DNA of 64,000 nucleotides from Haematococcus lacustris (taxonomy: Eukaryota; Chlorophyta; Chlorophyceae; Chlamydomonadales; Haematococcaceae), in assembly GCA_030144725.1 (NCBI GenBank), contig JASKMD010000031.1, forward strand, positions 2,947,775-3,011,774. The letters are read 5' to 3'. The notes beneath the pieces are model-generated. The model was not told the origin of the DNA, did no database searches, and was given only the letters and a program-made list of their open reading frames with translations. Position 1 is the first letter of the stretch. Each line of letters starts with the position of its first letter. Positions 1-9,783 of this stretch are shown here, one piece after another. The position numbers and the translations under genes were made by a program.

Positions 1-531
1 ATTCTGCATGTGCGCCTACTGCTTCAAGTCGTCCCTGATGTGCTGTTGCTGCACTGTTGCTTGCTGCAGCTCATTGCTGCGCCTGGCTGGGCCAATGGCC
101 GTGATGTGGGCACCTGGGCTGACCGGGTGTTCAGGACCTGGTCGCTGCGCACCACACGGGACCAGGTGAGGGTGGACTGAAGCTGCAGGCTGGTGGTGGG
201 GCAAGGCAAGGCAAGGCCAGGGGTGATCCAGGGTGGTGTTGCTGGCCTCACATTCAGGGCAGTGAGGTGTGAGATGTAGCCGGTGGGATGGGATCAGGCA
301 AGGCAGTGGACAGTCCAGGTCATTGTGCACCCACTGGTGGCACTGAGGGACACTTTGGCAGCAAACAACAGTGCTCTTGCACAGTTACATGGGCAGCTGG
401 CTGCCTGGTGCTCCTTTCACTGAACTCCTCACCGATCATTGCATCAGCGTCAAGGCGTAGGATGTGGTACAGTGTTACTTTGGCGGTGAAGCGTATAGTT
501 TGACGGGACTGCATGCTGCCTGGGCCACCAT
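1..531. other. non-coding or intronic leader of the first gene
   Basis: No convincing coding region is seen. The stretch ends in a plausible splice acceptor (CATGTGCAG near 538) just before the coding exon that follows, so part of it is probably intron of that gene. GC-rich and not obviously repetitive. Confidence 0.35.
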
Positions 532-1206
532 GTGCAGGAGCAGGCAGGCAGTGAGGGTGGCGAGGGCGGTGAAGCAGTGAGCCTGGCTGACCTGCAGCAG
601 GCGCTGGACTCATGCTTGTCCAGCAAGGCCGACGTGCCTGCCAGCAGCAAGCCAGCTGGCCCCTTGCTACTGCCACCACACCAGCAGCAGATGCAACACG
701 CTCCCGCCCCTGCTGCTCCTGCCCCTCCAGCCCCTGTGCGTGCCCCTCCTGCTGTTGCCCAAGCCACCCCTGTTGTTGTAGATCAGTCAGCGCCACCAGC
801 CCCACCAGAGCTGTCAGAGCTGCAGGAGGACGCCGCTGAGCTGGCAGATGTGGCGTCAGCCTTTGACCGCCTGGGCCCTGAGTTCCTGGCAGACCTGCAG
901 GGGGCCCTGGAGCAGCAGGGTCACGACCTGTCCAACGAGGCTTTGGTGCAGCGGCTGGCAGGGGACGGCAGCCTGCCTGATGCCCTGCTGCCCCTGCTGG
1001 CCCGGTCAGATGGCAGCGCGCGTAAGCTGGCCATGCTGCGGGAGATGGTGCGGCAATGGCAGTGGGCAGTGCAGCAGCAAATGGAGCTGCAGAGGAAGCT
1101 GGCAAAGAAGGGCAAGCGACCAGTGTGGCGCTGCGCAGTGTGTGGACGCTATGACTGCTCCTTTGCGCCTTACATCGAAAGCTATGAGGAGGTCGACCTG
1201 CCGTGA
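532..1206 (+). CDS. terminal exon of a host-like protein with a C-terminal Cys-pair motif
   Basis: This is an open frame of about 224 codons, probably the last exon of a larger gene. A splice acceptor (TGTGCAG) lies at about 531-538, so the first ATG may be internal. The product has a Gln/Ser-rich start, an Ala/Pro-rich linker (residues about 60-100), a helical Leu/Glu-rich stretch (about 100-195) likely to form coiled coil, and a basic C-terminus with CAVCGRYDC followed by an acidic tail. The Cys pair could bind a metal, but only two cysteines are seen. A TGTAA poly(A) signal lies at 1244-1248, 38 nt after the TGA stop, which supports a real 3' end. No family is recognised and no function is assigned. 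Confidence 0.5.
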   Translation: MQEQAGSEGGEGGEAVSLADLQQALDSCLSSKADVPASSKPAGPLLLPPHQQQMQHAPAPAAPAPPAPVRAPPAVAQATPVVVDQSAPPAPPELSELQEDAAELADVASAFDRLGPEFLADLQGALEQQGHDLSNEALVQRLAGDGSLPDALLPLLARSDGSARKLAMLREMVRQWQWAVQQQMELQRKLAKKGKRPVWRCAVCGRYDCSFAPYIESYEEVDLP

Positions 1207-1912
1207 AGCAATAGGGGCAGCGGCCGCATGCCTGTCAGACGCCTGTAAATTGGCATGGCGGATTGTCTAGTCCTTCAACACGCTGGCTCATTGCATTACT
1301 AGAGGTGCTGACAACCCAATTGTGAGGATCTCTCACTTAGCTTGGGGCATGTATCTAAAGAAAGAAAGAAAGACTACACCCTTGCCGGCGGGTGTGCAGT
1401 ATGTGAGGAGAGCAGCCCCGGGGCGTGCCCTTGCTACCCTCCCAGAGGAGGGCATGTATCTCTGGGTACTAGGGTAGATGGCTAGTTGCCTTGGGGAGGT
1501 TAAATGTGCGTATGTGGCTTTTGAAATGTTTACTGAAATAAGGTGTGCTCTTTTGTGGTACTTATGTGGAGCACATGCTTGTAGTGGACTAGCCTGCGCA
1601 GTTCAGGCTGCGACCCAGGCCTCAGGAACCACTCCCAGAACAGTCTTCTCAGTCATTCAGACAAGTTGTGGTCCATGGTGCCATGTGATGGAGGGGTTGC
1701 TTTTGCGGTGTAGTGAGGCAGCACGCATCACGCATGACCAGCCCATACCCGTTCCCACCCTGATCACCAGCAGCAGTCGGCCATGCAGCACATGCTTCAT
1801 CCCGAGGCCTAGGGCCTTCTGGGCCCCCATTGCCTGTACCACCTGCTGCCTGGCTCACCAGGGCAGCCCCTGCGTGCATGGAGCTGTGCTGTCTGGCTCT
1901 GAACCCACCACA
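1207..1912. other. intergenic, no clear gene
   Basis: This holds the 3' flank of the preceding gene, a short GAAA microsatellite (about 1360-1370) and a CT/AG-rich stretch. Small open frames are present but none has recognisable features. Part of it may be intron of the minus-strand gene to the right. Confidence 0.4.
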
Positions 1913-2436
1913 TCACACCAAATGTGAGTGACCATGCAAGGCTGCTTCTGGCCCACGACCTGGCCTCACTTTCAGTTCCTGCCAGTAGGCAACCATGAAG
2001 ATGACTCGCTGCAGCCGAGCTTCTCCCAGGGCTGTGATGTGGTGGCTAGGGTTTTTCTTCAAGGGTAGCTGTTGGCCACCATCACTCTCCCAGCTCTGTG
2101 GGTCACACCCCACATGGCACACTCCTGACCTTGGGATGACCCCATGCAGCACTGCCCCATCAAAAACGGTTAGGCGGTTGACTCGGGGGTCCACCAGCCA
2201 TCCATGCTACGCCATGCGGGTTTGCATGAAGCGTTGAGGTGTGACTAGAGTGGGCCCTCCCACAGCGTCCGTGAGGTACAGGATTGATCTGACCAGCGGG
2301 TTGCTGACTGCGTCCTGACGGCCCTCATTGCCCTCATTGGCTGAGTCAAAGTGCAGCTGGTGCCCAGCAGTGTGTGGCCTGCACACATTAGGGCCACGCC
2401 CATGCCCACAGCGCACATTGAAGGACAACTGCTGGG
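1913..2436 (-). pseudogene. 2OG-Fe(II) dioxygenase-like gene fragment with an in-frame stop
   Basis: On the minus strand one reading frame encodes a recognisable double-stranded beta-helix oxygenase core. In order it shows an HxD iron-binding motif (LHFDSAN), a strand with LYLTD and GGPTLVT, a later FDGAVLHGV segment supplying the distal His, and an Arg-containing strand before VAYWQ. This HxD...H...R order is typical of 2-oxoglutarate/Fe(II) oxygenases such as prolyl-hydroxylase-like enzymes. An in-frame TAG (about 2205-2207) separates the two halves with no obvious intron around it, so this copy is probably dead. A splice acceptor (CTCCCTCCCAG) precedes the exon at about 2437-2447, so upstream exons are missing or lie under the repeats to the right. 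It could still be a misread exon boundary. Confidence 0.5.
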
Positions 2437-2688
2437 AGGGAGTGAGAGAATAGTGGGAGGGCACTTACAAGATAGCCTACAAAATGAAGTGTATATGTGA
2501 GCAGAGCCGTCCCCATGTTAAGTTCGTCTGGCAGCTGCAAGCTGATGGATTGTGACCAAGTTGGTAGGGTGCAGGTTTAGGGTGAGGCAGGGGCTGTCAG
2601 CAGAGGGTGGCTCACCGGCAGTGGCACCACCACTCGGCCCAGCGGGCGGTTCGCGCAGCGGATATTAGGCGGCCGGCATGGGCCCAAA
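2437..2688. repeat. flank of the gypsy-2 insertion site, duplicated elsewhere
   Basis: The last ~125 bp (from about 2562) recur almost exactly at 45413-45512 and 48061-48160, each time immediately left of the same LTR. It ends in CCAAA (2684-2688), one half of the gypsy-2 target-site duplication. No gene is seen here apart from a possible intron of the minus-strand gene on its left. Confidence 0.7.
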
Positions 2689-3112
2689 TGTAACAGTAGT
2701 GTTTGTGCGGTCAGGATGCATGGTCGGCTGAGGCATAAGTGCCGGCTTGCAGCCGTCGAGCATGCTGACTTGTGCGGCTATTGTTGCCGCTGCGGCTGTC
2801 TACATACTTATCGACAGCCTCCGAGTCGCGCAGTGGGTAGTGCAGTGTACTTACATCGTGAAGACGTCGTAAAGAACTAATCCATCAAGAGAAGAGTAGT
2901 CATTGCAAGCATTGTAGTGTTTGTCAAGAAGCAACACCATCCAAGTACCAAGCCCTCTTAGAAATCCAGAAGTCCCCCAAAGAAGTCCAGGAACCTCTAG
3001 CATCGCAAGATCTCGTCATAAGTAAGATGCAATTCAAATCTCACAGAATCTTGCATGCAAAAAAGAAACACAAACCTACCATTCATCCTAGCTGAGTGTC
3101 TGGACTGTTACA
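2689..3112 (-). mobile_element. gypsy-2 LTR (3' LTR of a minus-strand element)
   Basis: This 424-bp LTR begins TGTAACAG and ends CTGTTACA. On the minus strand it is directly preceded by a polypurine tract (plus-strand CTCTCCCCCACTCC at 3113-3126), which makes it the 3' LTR of a minus-strand element. Full-length copies recur at 45513-45936 and 48161-48584, an interrupted copy at 59164-59828, and fragments at 12060-12185, 34586-34682 and 43253-43277. Confidence 0.88.
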
Positions 3113-3838
3113 CTCTCCCCCACTCCGAAAAGCTACGTCCCGGAGCTTGCAGTTTTGAGATCAATCATGTTCAACAGCATGCAACAGCAGGCATGGACAT
3201 GCAGGCAATGACAGGCAGGCAGGAACAGTCTTGCTTCAAGCTACATGCAACAGACAAGCGAATGCAACGAGCTCCATGCAAACCATGCTTGAACTATGAA
3301 ATCAGAGTCTTGAGCTGACCGTTGTCTCGTTCTCCTCCTCCTCCTCCTCCAAAACTAACCGTGACAGAAACCGAGAAACAGAAGATGTGGTAGTTGTGTT
3401 CAGCGCAGGTTGCAATGGGTAATCAGTCCATGCCGGCTGCATAGTGCTTGAACAGAGTGGTGGGACATACGCAGACATATGCCTTGTCCCTAACCAAGAC
3501 GATGGGTGTATCATGTGCCTCACATGTCAGGTTGGAGCCATTGTGCCAACAGGGATATAAAACCTGCGGAGCCCTCAGCCAGTGTGGAACAACAGATTGC
3601 CCGCGATTGTGAACTGGCGTGATTTGCCAGCAAGTATGATTTGTTGGGTGACAGAGTGCGAGTGATCTGTGCCCTGGGCGGTGATGCCCGATTTGAGTGT
3701 GTGCAGCTGCATGATGTGAGCATACACGTGATAGTCAGGCCTGTGGGATAGCGCGTCCGCCCCCACGTTGAGTTTGCCTGGGATGTGGTCGAGGTGACCG
3801 TTGTTGTGTGCTACCTCAGGTGCTACCTGGGCTGCCAT
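3113..3838 (-). pseudogene. gypsy-2 3' internal remnant with polypurine tract and pol fragment
   Basis: Read on the minus strand, 3575-3838 encodes the end of a Ty3/gypsy RNase H domain (HIPGKLNVGADALSH) and the start of the linker to the integrase zinc finger (GNLLFHTG). The frame is then broken, and the rest of integrase is missing: the sequence passes through an acidic run encoded by a CTC repeat (3333-3350) to the polypurine tract and LTR. It is an internally deleted, non-autonomous copy. The same block occurs three times in the 43-51 kb array. Nothing suggests it is translated today. Confidence 0.75.
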
Positions 3839-4011
3839 GATGTGCGCATGCCGTGCGCAATGCGACTTGAGTGTTCTGGCAGGCTGCTGGGCTGCGTAGC
3901 TCCGCTGCCATGTTGTGTATGTATGCTTTCTCAGGTACTACCTGGACTGCCATGATGTACGCATGCCGTGCGCAATGCGACTTGAGTGTTCTGGCAGGCT
4001 GTAGGGCTGCG
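3823..4011. repeat. 115-bp minisatellite, left part
   Basis: Units of 115 bp start near 3823 and 3938 with CTACCTGG and carry the repeated phrase CATGTTGTGTATGT. If the chromovirus at 4012-9783 is removed, the next unit starts 115 bp later (9830). The undisrupted paralogue is at about 51050-51310. Confidence 0.8.
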
Positions 4012-4311
4012 TGTAACGTGCGGGGACGCAACGTCAGATGACCTTTTGACACAAGCTCGAAGGCCGGTCCAGTCGAGGCGGTGACTTCCGACTAGGGTGT
4101 TGGGTTACAGCGGTGTGTTGCGAGAATGGCTAGAGCTTAGAACGGGGCTCCCTGGGATCGAACCAGTTGTACTCACGAACGCAATGTCGCTAGTCTTTAA
4201 CCTGCCAAATCTCACACTACACGTGTAACCCGCGTCCCGCGACGGCTCGCATTCACGAGACAGCCCAGACGACGCGAAGCGGCAATCTCTTCCAGAGGTG
4301 CGCACTTTACA
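4012..4311 (-). repeat. chromovirus 3' LTR
   Basis: 300 bp, identical to the LTR at 9484-9783. On the minus strand the polypurine tract GGAGGGGGAGGAA (plus 4312-4325) directly precedes it, and TGTAA at its start could serve as poly(A) signal. Confidence 0.95.
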
Positions 4312-4562
4312 TTCCTCCCCCTCCAAAGGGGCTTCCGTTCCGCCACGGGTAAAACCACGTGACTCGCATTGCCTACAGCATGCTGATTTAGCTACTGGGC
4401 AACCCAAAGGGCGCACCAGGTCATAGCTTAGGGAGCGGTCAAAGACCATCGTGCCGACTAGACACAGGGAAACCATAACCACACAGGTAGCAGCTGACCA
4501 AAGGTACAAGCATGCTGAGAATGCCAAAGTCCAGCAGCATACCAGCATGCATGGCCTAGGAC

Positions 4563-7500
4563 TTACTTCAGGTTGTGAGCTGCATTGTACTCAGCCAGGA
4601 TCTTGTCACAGCCAACCAAGTTGGAACGTGGCTCCCAGGTGTTGTGGTCGGCATCATAGCCTTCCCACTGCACCAGGTACTCCTTGGCCTTTCCTGCATG
4701 CACATGTCTGTGGTCCAGCAGACGCTCAACATAGTACACAGGCTCCTCATCAAGCCACTCAACAGGCGGAGGCATGAAGCCCACATCAGTGCCAGAGTAG
4801 GGTTTGATGAGTGACACATGGAACACAGGGTGAAGACGTGACATGGAGGCAGGCAGCTGCAGGTTCACTGCAACCTGGCCAACCAAGTCAAGCACCTTGA
4901 AGGGCCCCACAAAACGTGGCAGCAGCTTACGTGCTTTGCCTGGCTTCAACCTCATGTTCTTAGTGCTGAGCAGGACCATTTGACCCACCTTGTAATGCAC
5001 ATCTCGACGGTCCTGGTTGGCATAGGCAGCTTGACGTTGCTGAGCAGCCTGCATGCATAGCTTGGCCTTAGCCACAGCCTCCTGCCACCAAGTAGCATAG
5101 GACAGGCCTTCAGGGCACCGCCCCTTGTCAGGTAGAGAGTGGAGCATAGGGGTAATGGGGGACTGTCCGGTGTTAACCAGGAACGGTGTAGACTTGATGG
5201 ACTCTTGCCATGAGTTGTTCACAGCAAACTCAGCAAGTGACAGATAGTCAGGCCAATCAGCTTGGGTGGGAGAGATGTAATGACGTAGCATCTCTTCCAA
5301 CACACGGTTGTACCTCTCAGTCTGGCCATCAGACTGAGGGTGATAGGAGGAAGACAGGGAACCTCTCATGCCCAGCAACTTCTGCACATGGTGCCAGAAA
5401 GTGTTGTGGAAATGGGGCCCACGGTCAGAGACCATGTCTTTTGGCAAGCCATGCAGTTTGAAGACATTGTCAACAAACAGACGGGCAAAGCCCTTGGCAT
5501 TCATGCTCTCCTTGCAGGGCACAAAGTGCACCATTTTACTGAGCCTGTCAACAAAGACACAGATGGCATCAAACACATGTGAAGCAGATGGCAGCTTGGT
5601 GATCAGGTCCATTGACACTGACTCCCAACGGTAATCTGGAATGGACAGTGGGTTGAGTAAGCCACCAGGCTTCAGTGTGGAGGACTTGTCACGCTGGCAG
5701 GCATCACAGGTAGTGACATAATGCCTGACATCAGCACGCATGGTGTCCCAGTAGAACACTCGTGACAGCCTCTCAAGGGTTTTGGTTATACCCACATGAC
5801 CAGCATAGGCAGCATCATGCATTTCATGCAGAATGTACTCACGCAGTTCAGGGTCATTGGGAACCATCACTGTGCCCTTGCCAGTGCGCCGCCACAGGCC
5901 ATGGTCGTCCATGTACATGCCAGACAGATCAGCTTCAGCAGTAAACGCAGGGTCAAGCCGGTAACCATGGACCAGGTGATCAGCCAGTTCCAATGGGTGG
6001 GCAGGAGCTGCAGGATAGTGCACTGAGGTGTCAGCAGCAGATGGGGCCTCAAGCTCAGGGAGCCTACTATGGTGAGCAGCAACAGGGTTATCAGACACTG
6101 TGGGCCGGGGGGCCAAAGCATCAACGGCAGTGGGGGCATTTGAGGGAGTACCCACAGGTGGAACCTGGGGCAGAGCCTGCGCCACACGCACTTCCCCCCT
6201 CTCCAAAGACTGTTTAGCTTGCCGCCGGGTGGTAACAACACACACCATGGCACAGTCCTGGGGTCCAGCAGGTATCCGGGACAGTGGGTCAGCAGGATTA
6301 GCATCACCTGGCAGGTACTGCAGGTCAAATGTAAACCGTGACAGAAACTCCATCCACCTAGCCTGACGTCTAGACAGCACCTTCTGGGTGGGCAGAGCAG
6401 TCAAAGGCTTATGATCGGTGAAGAGTGTGAATGGTACACCCTCAAGGTAACACCTCCACTCCTTGCATGCAGTGATGAGGGCAAGAAGCTCTTGCTCACC
6501 AGTGGTGTAGTTACGCTCAGCAGAAGATAGCTTCTTGCTGAGGTATGCAAGGGGGTAGCCATCTTGCATCAGGACTGCTCCTACTCCTTGGAGTGAGGCA
6601 TCACAGTAGACCTGGAAGGGCTGGGTGTGATCAGGTAGACGTGGCATGGGGACCTGGGCAACAGCAGCTTTGAGGGAAGCAAAGGCTTTCAGCTCATCAG
6701 CAGGCCAATTGTGCCACAGAAATGAGTCACCAGCTTTGCCACACAGATCTGTGAGAGGTGCAGCTAGGACACTGAAATTATGCACAAATTTGCGCACAAA
6801 ATTAGCAGCACCTAGGAATGACTGGAGCTGTTGCAGGGATTGAGGCACAGGCCAGGAAGAAATGCTCTTGATTTTCTCAGGGTCCACAGCAATAGCACCA
6901 GCAAAGATGACATGGCCAAGGAATTTCAGCGTGGTACGCATGAATTCACATTTGGACTGCTTGGCAAAGAGCTTGTTGAGCCTCAGGAGGTCAAAGACCT
7001 TTTTGAGATGCTTCAAATGCTCGTCCACAGATTTGGACATGACCAAGATGTCATCCAGGTACACCAGGGCACACTGGTTCAGGACTGGTGCAAAGGCATC
7101 ATTCATGACACGCTGAAATGTAGCAGGTGCATTGCAGAGCCCAAAGGACAGTACCTTGAACTGGTAGTGGCCGTCAGGGGTCCTGAAGGCCGTCTTAGGC
7201 ACATCTTCAGGGGTGATCCTGATTTGGTTGTAACCTGCTTGAAGGTCTAGGGAAGAAAACACAGTGCAACCTGACAGCTTATCAAACAAGTCATCAATCC
7301 TGGGCAGTGGATACTGATCCCTGATGGTGATCTTGTTGAGCTGACGGTAATCAAGGCACATGCGTAACTCACCAGATTTCTTCTTGACAAACAGGATAGG
7401 AGCAGCAAAAGGACTGGAGCTTGGTTCTATCATGCCCTTGGCAAGTAGGTCCTGCACCTGCTTCTTCAGCTCTGCATGCTCATCCTGACTCATGCGGTAT

Positions 7501-8222
7501 TGAGGTACCACAGAGGGTCGTGCATCAGGCACAAGGGGTATGGCATGGCCCACAGGACGCTCAGGTGGCAGAGATGTGATGGGTGCAAACACATCAGCAT
7601 ACTCATCCAGCAAAGCATTGAGTGCCTGGGACACACCTGGAGGTAGGTCAGGTTCAGCTGGAGCTGGATCAGGGGTACTTGAATTGTCCACAGTGATCAG
7701 GGCCAGGACACCTGTGCCTCCTTTTCGTAACCACCTGGCAGCAACTTTTGCAGAAGCCAGAGGGGGTTTTGCACGTAGAGCATTGACCAGGAAAGAGGCA
7801 GGGTTGCTTACAGCAGACTGCCCTGACTGAGACACACCAGCAGAAGGACATGGCAGCACTACTGGCTCACTCTTGTCACATGCTAGGCTGAGTGTCTTGT
7901 CCTGGTATGACATCACGGCCTCATGCTCATTCAACCAGTCATTCCCTAGCAAGACATCAAAGTCTGGCAAGAGGGAAGGCATGACATTGAGTTGGCAGGG
8001 TACTGTAACACCTGGCAACCTCAGCTCAGCCTTAACAAACTGGGAACAGCTCAACACAGTGTTGTTAGCAGCATGCCACTCTTGCATGTGCTTCAACATG
8101 TGGACAGGTACAGCATGTGCAGCAACAAATGATGCACTGACAAAGCTGTGGGTAGCACCAGTGTCACACAGGACACGTGCAGGATGCTCATTCAGGTGAC
8201 CAGCAAAGGCACATGAGCAGGT
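4563..8222 (-). CDS. pol: chromovirus pol: protease, RT, RNase H, integrase, chromodomain
   Basis: The open frame runs from a TGA at 8223-8225 to 4563. The first conventional ATG is at 8099, but the retropepsin active site (CDTGATHSF) lies upstream of it, so translation probably enters earlier, by frameshift or as a gag-pol fusion. Counted from that ATG: protease end (FDVLLGNDWL, ~47-56), reverse transcriptase ~200-400 with catalytic YLDD at 347-350, RNase H ~495-600 (CDAS, TDHK), integrase HHCC zinc finger ~757-801, integrase catalytic triad D831, D892, E928 with the usual 35-residue spacing, and a C-terminal chromodomain (~1115-1175) typical of chromoviruses. The length of about 1180-1220 residues is normal. 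All catalytic residues are present and no internal stop is seen. The polyprotein matures into the enzymes that copy and integrate the element. Confidence 0.95.
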   Translation of the reverse strand, partial: TCSCAFAGHLNEHPARVLCDTGATHSFVSASFVAAHAVPVHMLKHMQEWHAANNTVLSCSQFVKAELRLPGVTVPCQLNVMPSLLPDFDVLLGNDWLNEHEAVMSYQDKTLSLACDKSEPVVLPCPSAGVSQSGQSAVSNPASFLVNALRAKPPLASAKVAARWLRKGGTGVLALITVDNSSTPDPAPAEPDLPPGVSQALNALLDEYADVFAPITSLPPERPVGHAIPLVPDARPSVVPQYRMSQDEHAELKKQVQDLLAKGMIEPSSSPFAAPILFVKKKSGELRMCLDYRQLNKITIRDQYPLPRIDDLFDKLSGCTVFSSLDLQAGYNQIRITPEDVPKTAFRTPDGHYQFKVLSFGLCNAPATFQRVMNDAFAPVLNQCALVYLDDILVMSKSVDEHLKHLKKVFDLLRLNKLFAKQSKCEFMRTTLKFLGHVIFAGAIAVDPEKIKSISSWPVPQSLQQLQSFLGAANFVRKFVHNFSVLAAPLTDLCGKAGDSFLWHNWPADELKAFASLKAAVAQVPMPRLPDHTQPFQVYCDASLQGVGAVLMQDGYPLAYLSKKLSSAERNYTTGEQELLALITACKEWRCYLEGVPFTLFTDHKPLTALPTQKVLSRRQARWMEFLSRFTFDLQYLPGDANPADPLSRIPAGPQDCAMVCVVTTRRQAKQSLERGEVRVAQALPQVPPVGTPSNAPTAVDALAPRPTVSDNPVAAHHSRLPELEAPSAADTSVHYPAAPAHPLELADHLVHGYRLDPAFTAEADLSGMYMDDHGLWRRTGKGTVMVPNDPELREYILHEMHDAAYAGHVGITKTLERLSRVFYWDTMRADVRHYVTTCDACQRDKSSTLKPGGLLNPLSIPDYRWESVSMDLITKLPSASHVFDAICVFVDRLSKMVHFVPCKESMNAKGFARLFVDNVFKLHGLPKDMVSDRGPHFHNTFWHHVQKLLGMRGSLSSSYHPQSDGQTERYNRVLEEMLRHYISPTQADWPDYLSLAEFAVNNSWQESIKSTPFLVNTGQSPITPMLHSLPDKGRCPEGLSYATWWQEAVAKAKLCMQAAQQRQAAYANQDRRDVHYKVGQMVLLSTKNMRLKPGKARKLLPRFVGPFKVLDLVGQVAVNLQLPASMSRLHPVFHVSLIKPYSGTDVGFMPPPVEWLDEEPVYYVERLLDHRHVHAGKAKEYLVQWEGYDADHNTWEPRSNLVGCDKILAEYNAAHNLK

Positions 8223-8225
8223 TCA

Positions 8226-8704
8226 CACACAAGGCATGCCTCAGTGTATTCAGCACAGTTTTGGTGTGACATGACATGTGGTGTGACATGACATGCAGTC
8301 TGACATGACTTGACATGACATGCAGTCCACCATGTCAGCAACACAAACAACAATGGCAGCAGCAGCCATTGACAGAAGGGGAACCCTCACTATCATATGA
8401 GCTCATGGTATGACAACCAGGAGGTGTGAGAGGGTACCTGGCCAACTGCAAAACCCCATGTTGTGCCTGGGCCACATGGTGCATAATAGCAACCGGGCAC
8501 CGTCAGGCAGGATGCACACCAGAGCCAGCAGCAGCCACAAGGGCCTTGTGGTTGGTGATGGCTGCACGAATGGCATCATCCACAGTGGGGGCCACAAGGG
8601 CATGCAGGTCCTTGGCAGCAGGACCACGTTAGACCACACAAACCAACATGACATCTGTCATGCAGTCCCAGCCAAGCAGGTATGAGGGCAGAGCAAGGAC
8701 AGGG
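8226..8704 (-). other. gag-pol gap with interrupted frames
   Basis: This lies between the gag-like frame and the protease, where a gypsy element should carry capsid C-terminus and zinc knuckle. Short minus-strand stretches look protein-like but contain stops, and no CCHC knuckle is seen. An ACATGACATG-type repeat fills about 8265-8330. The region has probably suffered a deletion or decay. Confidence 0.5.
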
Positions 8705-9439
8705 TCAAGGCCATGTGCAACACAATGTGCTGCTGGGTCCTCCGGACAGTGCACGGCGGCCAGAGGCCGAACTGGCAGAAGTCCACCGCTCAGTCACGGG
8801 CAACCCGCGACATGAGTTGGAGTCATGACCAGCAGTGACAGTGGCAACAGCAGGCAGGGGTGCAGCAGCGGGGCGAACCCCAGCATACTTGTCCCGCACA
8901 GCAGCAAGTGTGCGAGGGTTCGAAGTGCCGGGTGAACCCGAGGCAACATCTTTCTGCGCAACAGGCTGGTGCATTGCAGCAGTCAAGTGTTGGAGTGCGC
9001 GCAGAGCAGCAGCCAAAGGCCTGACTAGCTGCGACGCTACTTCGACTGGCCTCTTAGCTGGGCTAGGGCTAGCTGACAGCAAAGCAGCATTAGCAGCACG
9101 CTTAGCACCAAGAGGACTCACCAGCGAACCAGCTTGCTGGTTGTTGGCCTGCGCTGCGACCAGTTGCGCCTGGAGGGTGGCAATTTGCGCGTTGAGCTCG
9201 TCGACTGGAGTCGAAGTGCTGTCGAATTGGTCCAGGCCAAACTCGTCCAGGAGCTCTTCTTCCTCAGCCAACTGTTGGCCTCCTGCGGGAAGTGAAGCGG
9301 GCAACTCGCCCGGCTCCGGTGCTGCACCGAGTGCAGGACCCGTCTCCGCTGTAGCTGTAACAGCTGAAGCTGGAGGAAGGACGCCAGAGGCGCCATTGGT
9401 CTTGTTCGCCGAAGCGACATTTTGGGTTGGTGAAATCAT
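8705..9439 (-). CDS. gag: chromovirus gag-like N-terminal protein, probably truncated
   Basis: The frame starts 44 bp downstream of the 5' LTR, as gag should. The ~244-residue product has an acidic N-terminal third, a heptad-like coiled-coil stretch (around residues 80-100, LNAQIATLQAQLVAAQA) and an Ala/Pro-rich middle. The last ~40 residues change composition, suggesting a frameshift out of the true gag frame near 8820. A full capsid domain and CCHC zinc knuckle are not visible. Role inferred from position only. Confidence 0.55.
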   Translation of the reverse strand: MISPTQNVASANKTNGASGVLPPASAVTATAETGPALGAAPEPGELPASLPAGGQQLAEEEELLDEFGLDQFDSTSTPVDELNAQIATLQAQLVAAQANNQQAGSLVSPLGAKRAANAALLSASPSPAKRPVEVASQLVRPLAAALRALQHLTAAMHQPVAQKDVASGSPGTSNPRTLAAVRDKYAGVRPAAAPLPAVATVTAGHDSNSCRGLPVTERWTSASSASGRRALSGGPSSTLCCTWP

Positions 9440-9463
9440 ATTGACTGGACCGCGAGCTTAAAT

Positions 9464-9481
9464 GCTCGGGGTCGGAAACCA
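9464..9481 (-). promoter_or_regulatory. chromovirus primer-binding site
   Basis: Two nt inside the 5' LTR, the minus strand reads TGGTTTCCGACCCCGAGC, complementary to a tRNA 3' end finishing CGGAAACCA. The first nine nt match the primer site of gypsy-2 at 59144-59161, so both elements may use related tRNAs. The tRNA was not identified. Confidence 0.7.
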
Positions 9482-9483
9482 GC

Positions 9484-9783
9484 TGTAACGTGCGGGGACG
9501 CAACGTCAGATGACCTTTTGACACAAGCTCGAAGGCCGGTCCAGTCGAGGCGGTGACTTCCGACTAGGGTGTTGGGTTACAGCGGTGTGTTGCGAGAATG
9601 GCTAGAGCTTAGAACGGGGCTCCCTGGGATCGAACCAGTTGTACTCACGAACGCAATGTCGCTAGTCTTTAACCTGCCAAATCTCACACTACACGTGTAA
9701 CCCGCGTCCCGCGACGGCTCGCATTCACGAGACAGCCCAGACGACGCGAAGCGGCAATCTCTTCCAGAGGTGCGCACTTTACA
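9484..9783 (-). repeat. chromovirus 5' LTR
   Basis: 300 bp, identical to the LTR at 4012-4311. Expected to hold the promoter and transcription start of the element. The right-hand target duplication CTGCG follows at 9784-9788. Confidence 0.95.

Larger units (their letters stand above)
4012..9783 (-). mobile_element. Ty3/gypsy chromovirus with identical LTRs
   Basis: This is a 5772-bp LTR retrotransposon on the minus strand. The two 300-bp LTRs (4012-4311 and 9484-9783) are identical as far as I can read, begin TGTAACG and end CTTTACA, and the element is flanked by the 5-bp duplication CTGCG (4007-4011 and 9784-9788). The primer-binding site lies at 9464-9481 and the polypurine tract at about 4312-4325. 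The paralogous empty site is visible near 51235 (AGGGCTGCGTATCTCT). Pol is intact, but the gag part is short and disrupted, so the copy may need gag in trans. Identical LTRs point to recent insertion. Confidence 0.95.

Noticed and set aside
288..503. Small plus-strand frame before the first exon
   Set aside because: No features, and it overlaps the probable intron.
3055..3318. 87-codon plus-strand frame repeated at 45879 and 48527
   Set aside because: It spans the LTR end and polypurine tract of gypsy-2 on the antisense strand; repeated only because the element is duplicated.
4140..4175. Pol III B-box-like GGTTCGATCCC in the chromovirus LTR (minus strand)
   Set aside because: No A box or tRNA fold at proper distance; likely chance.
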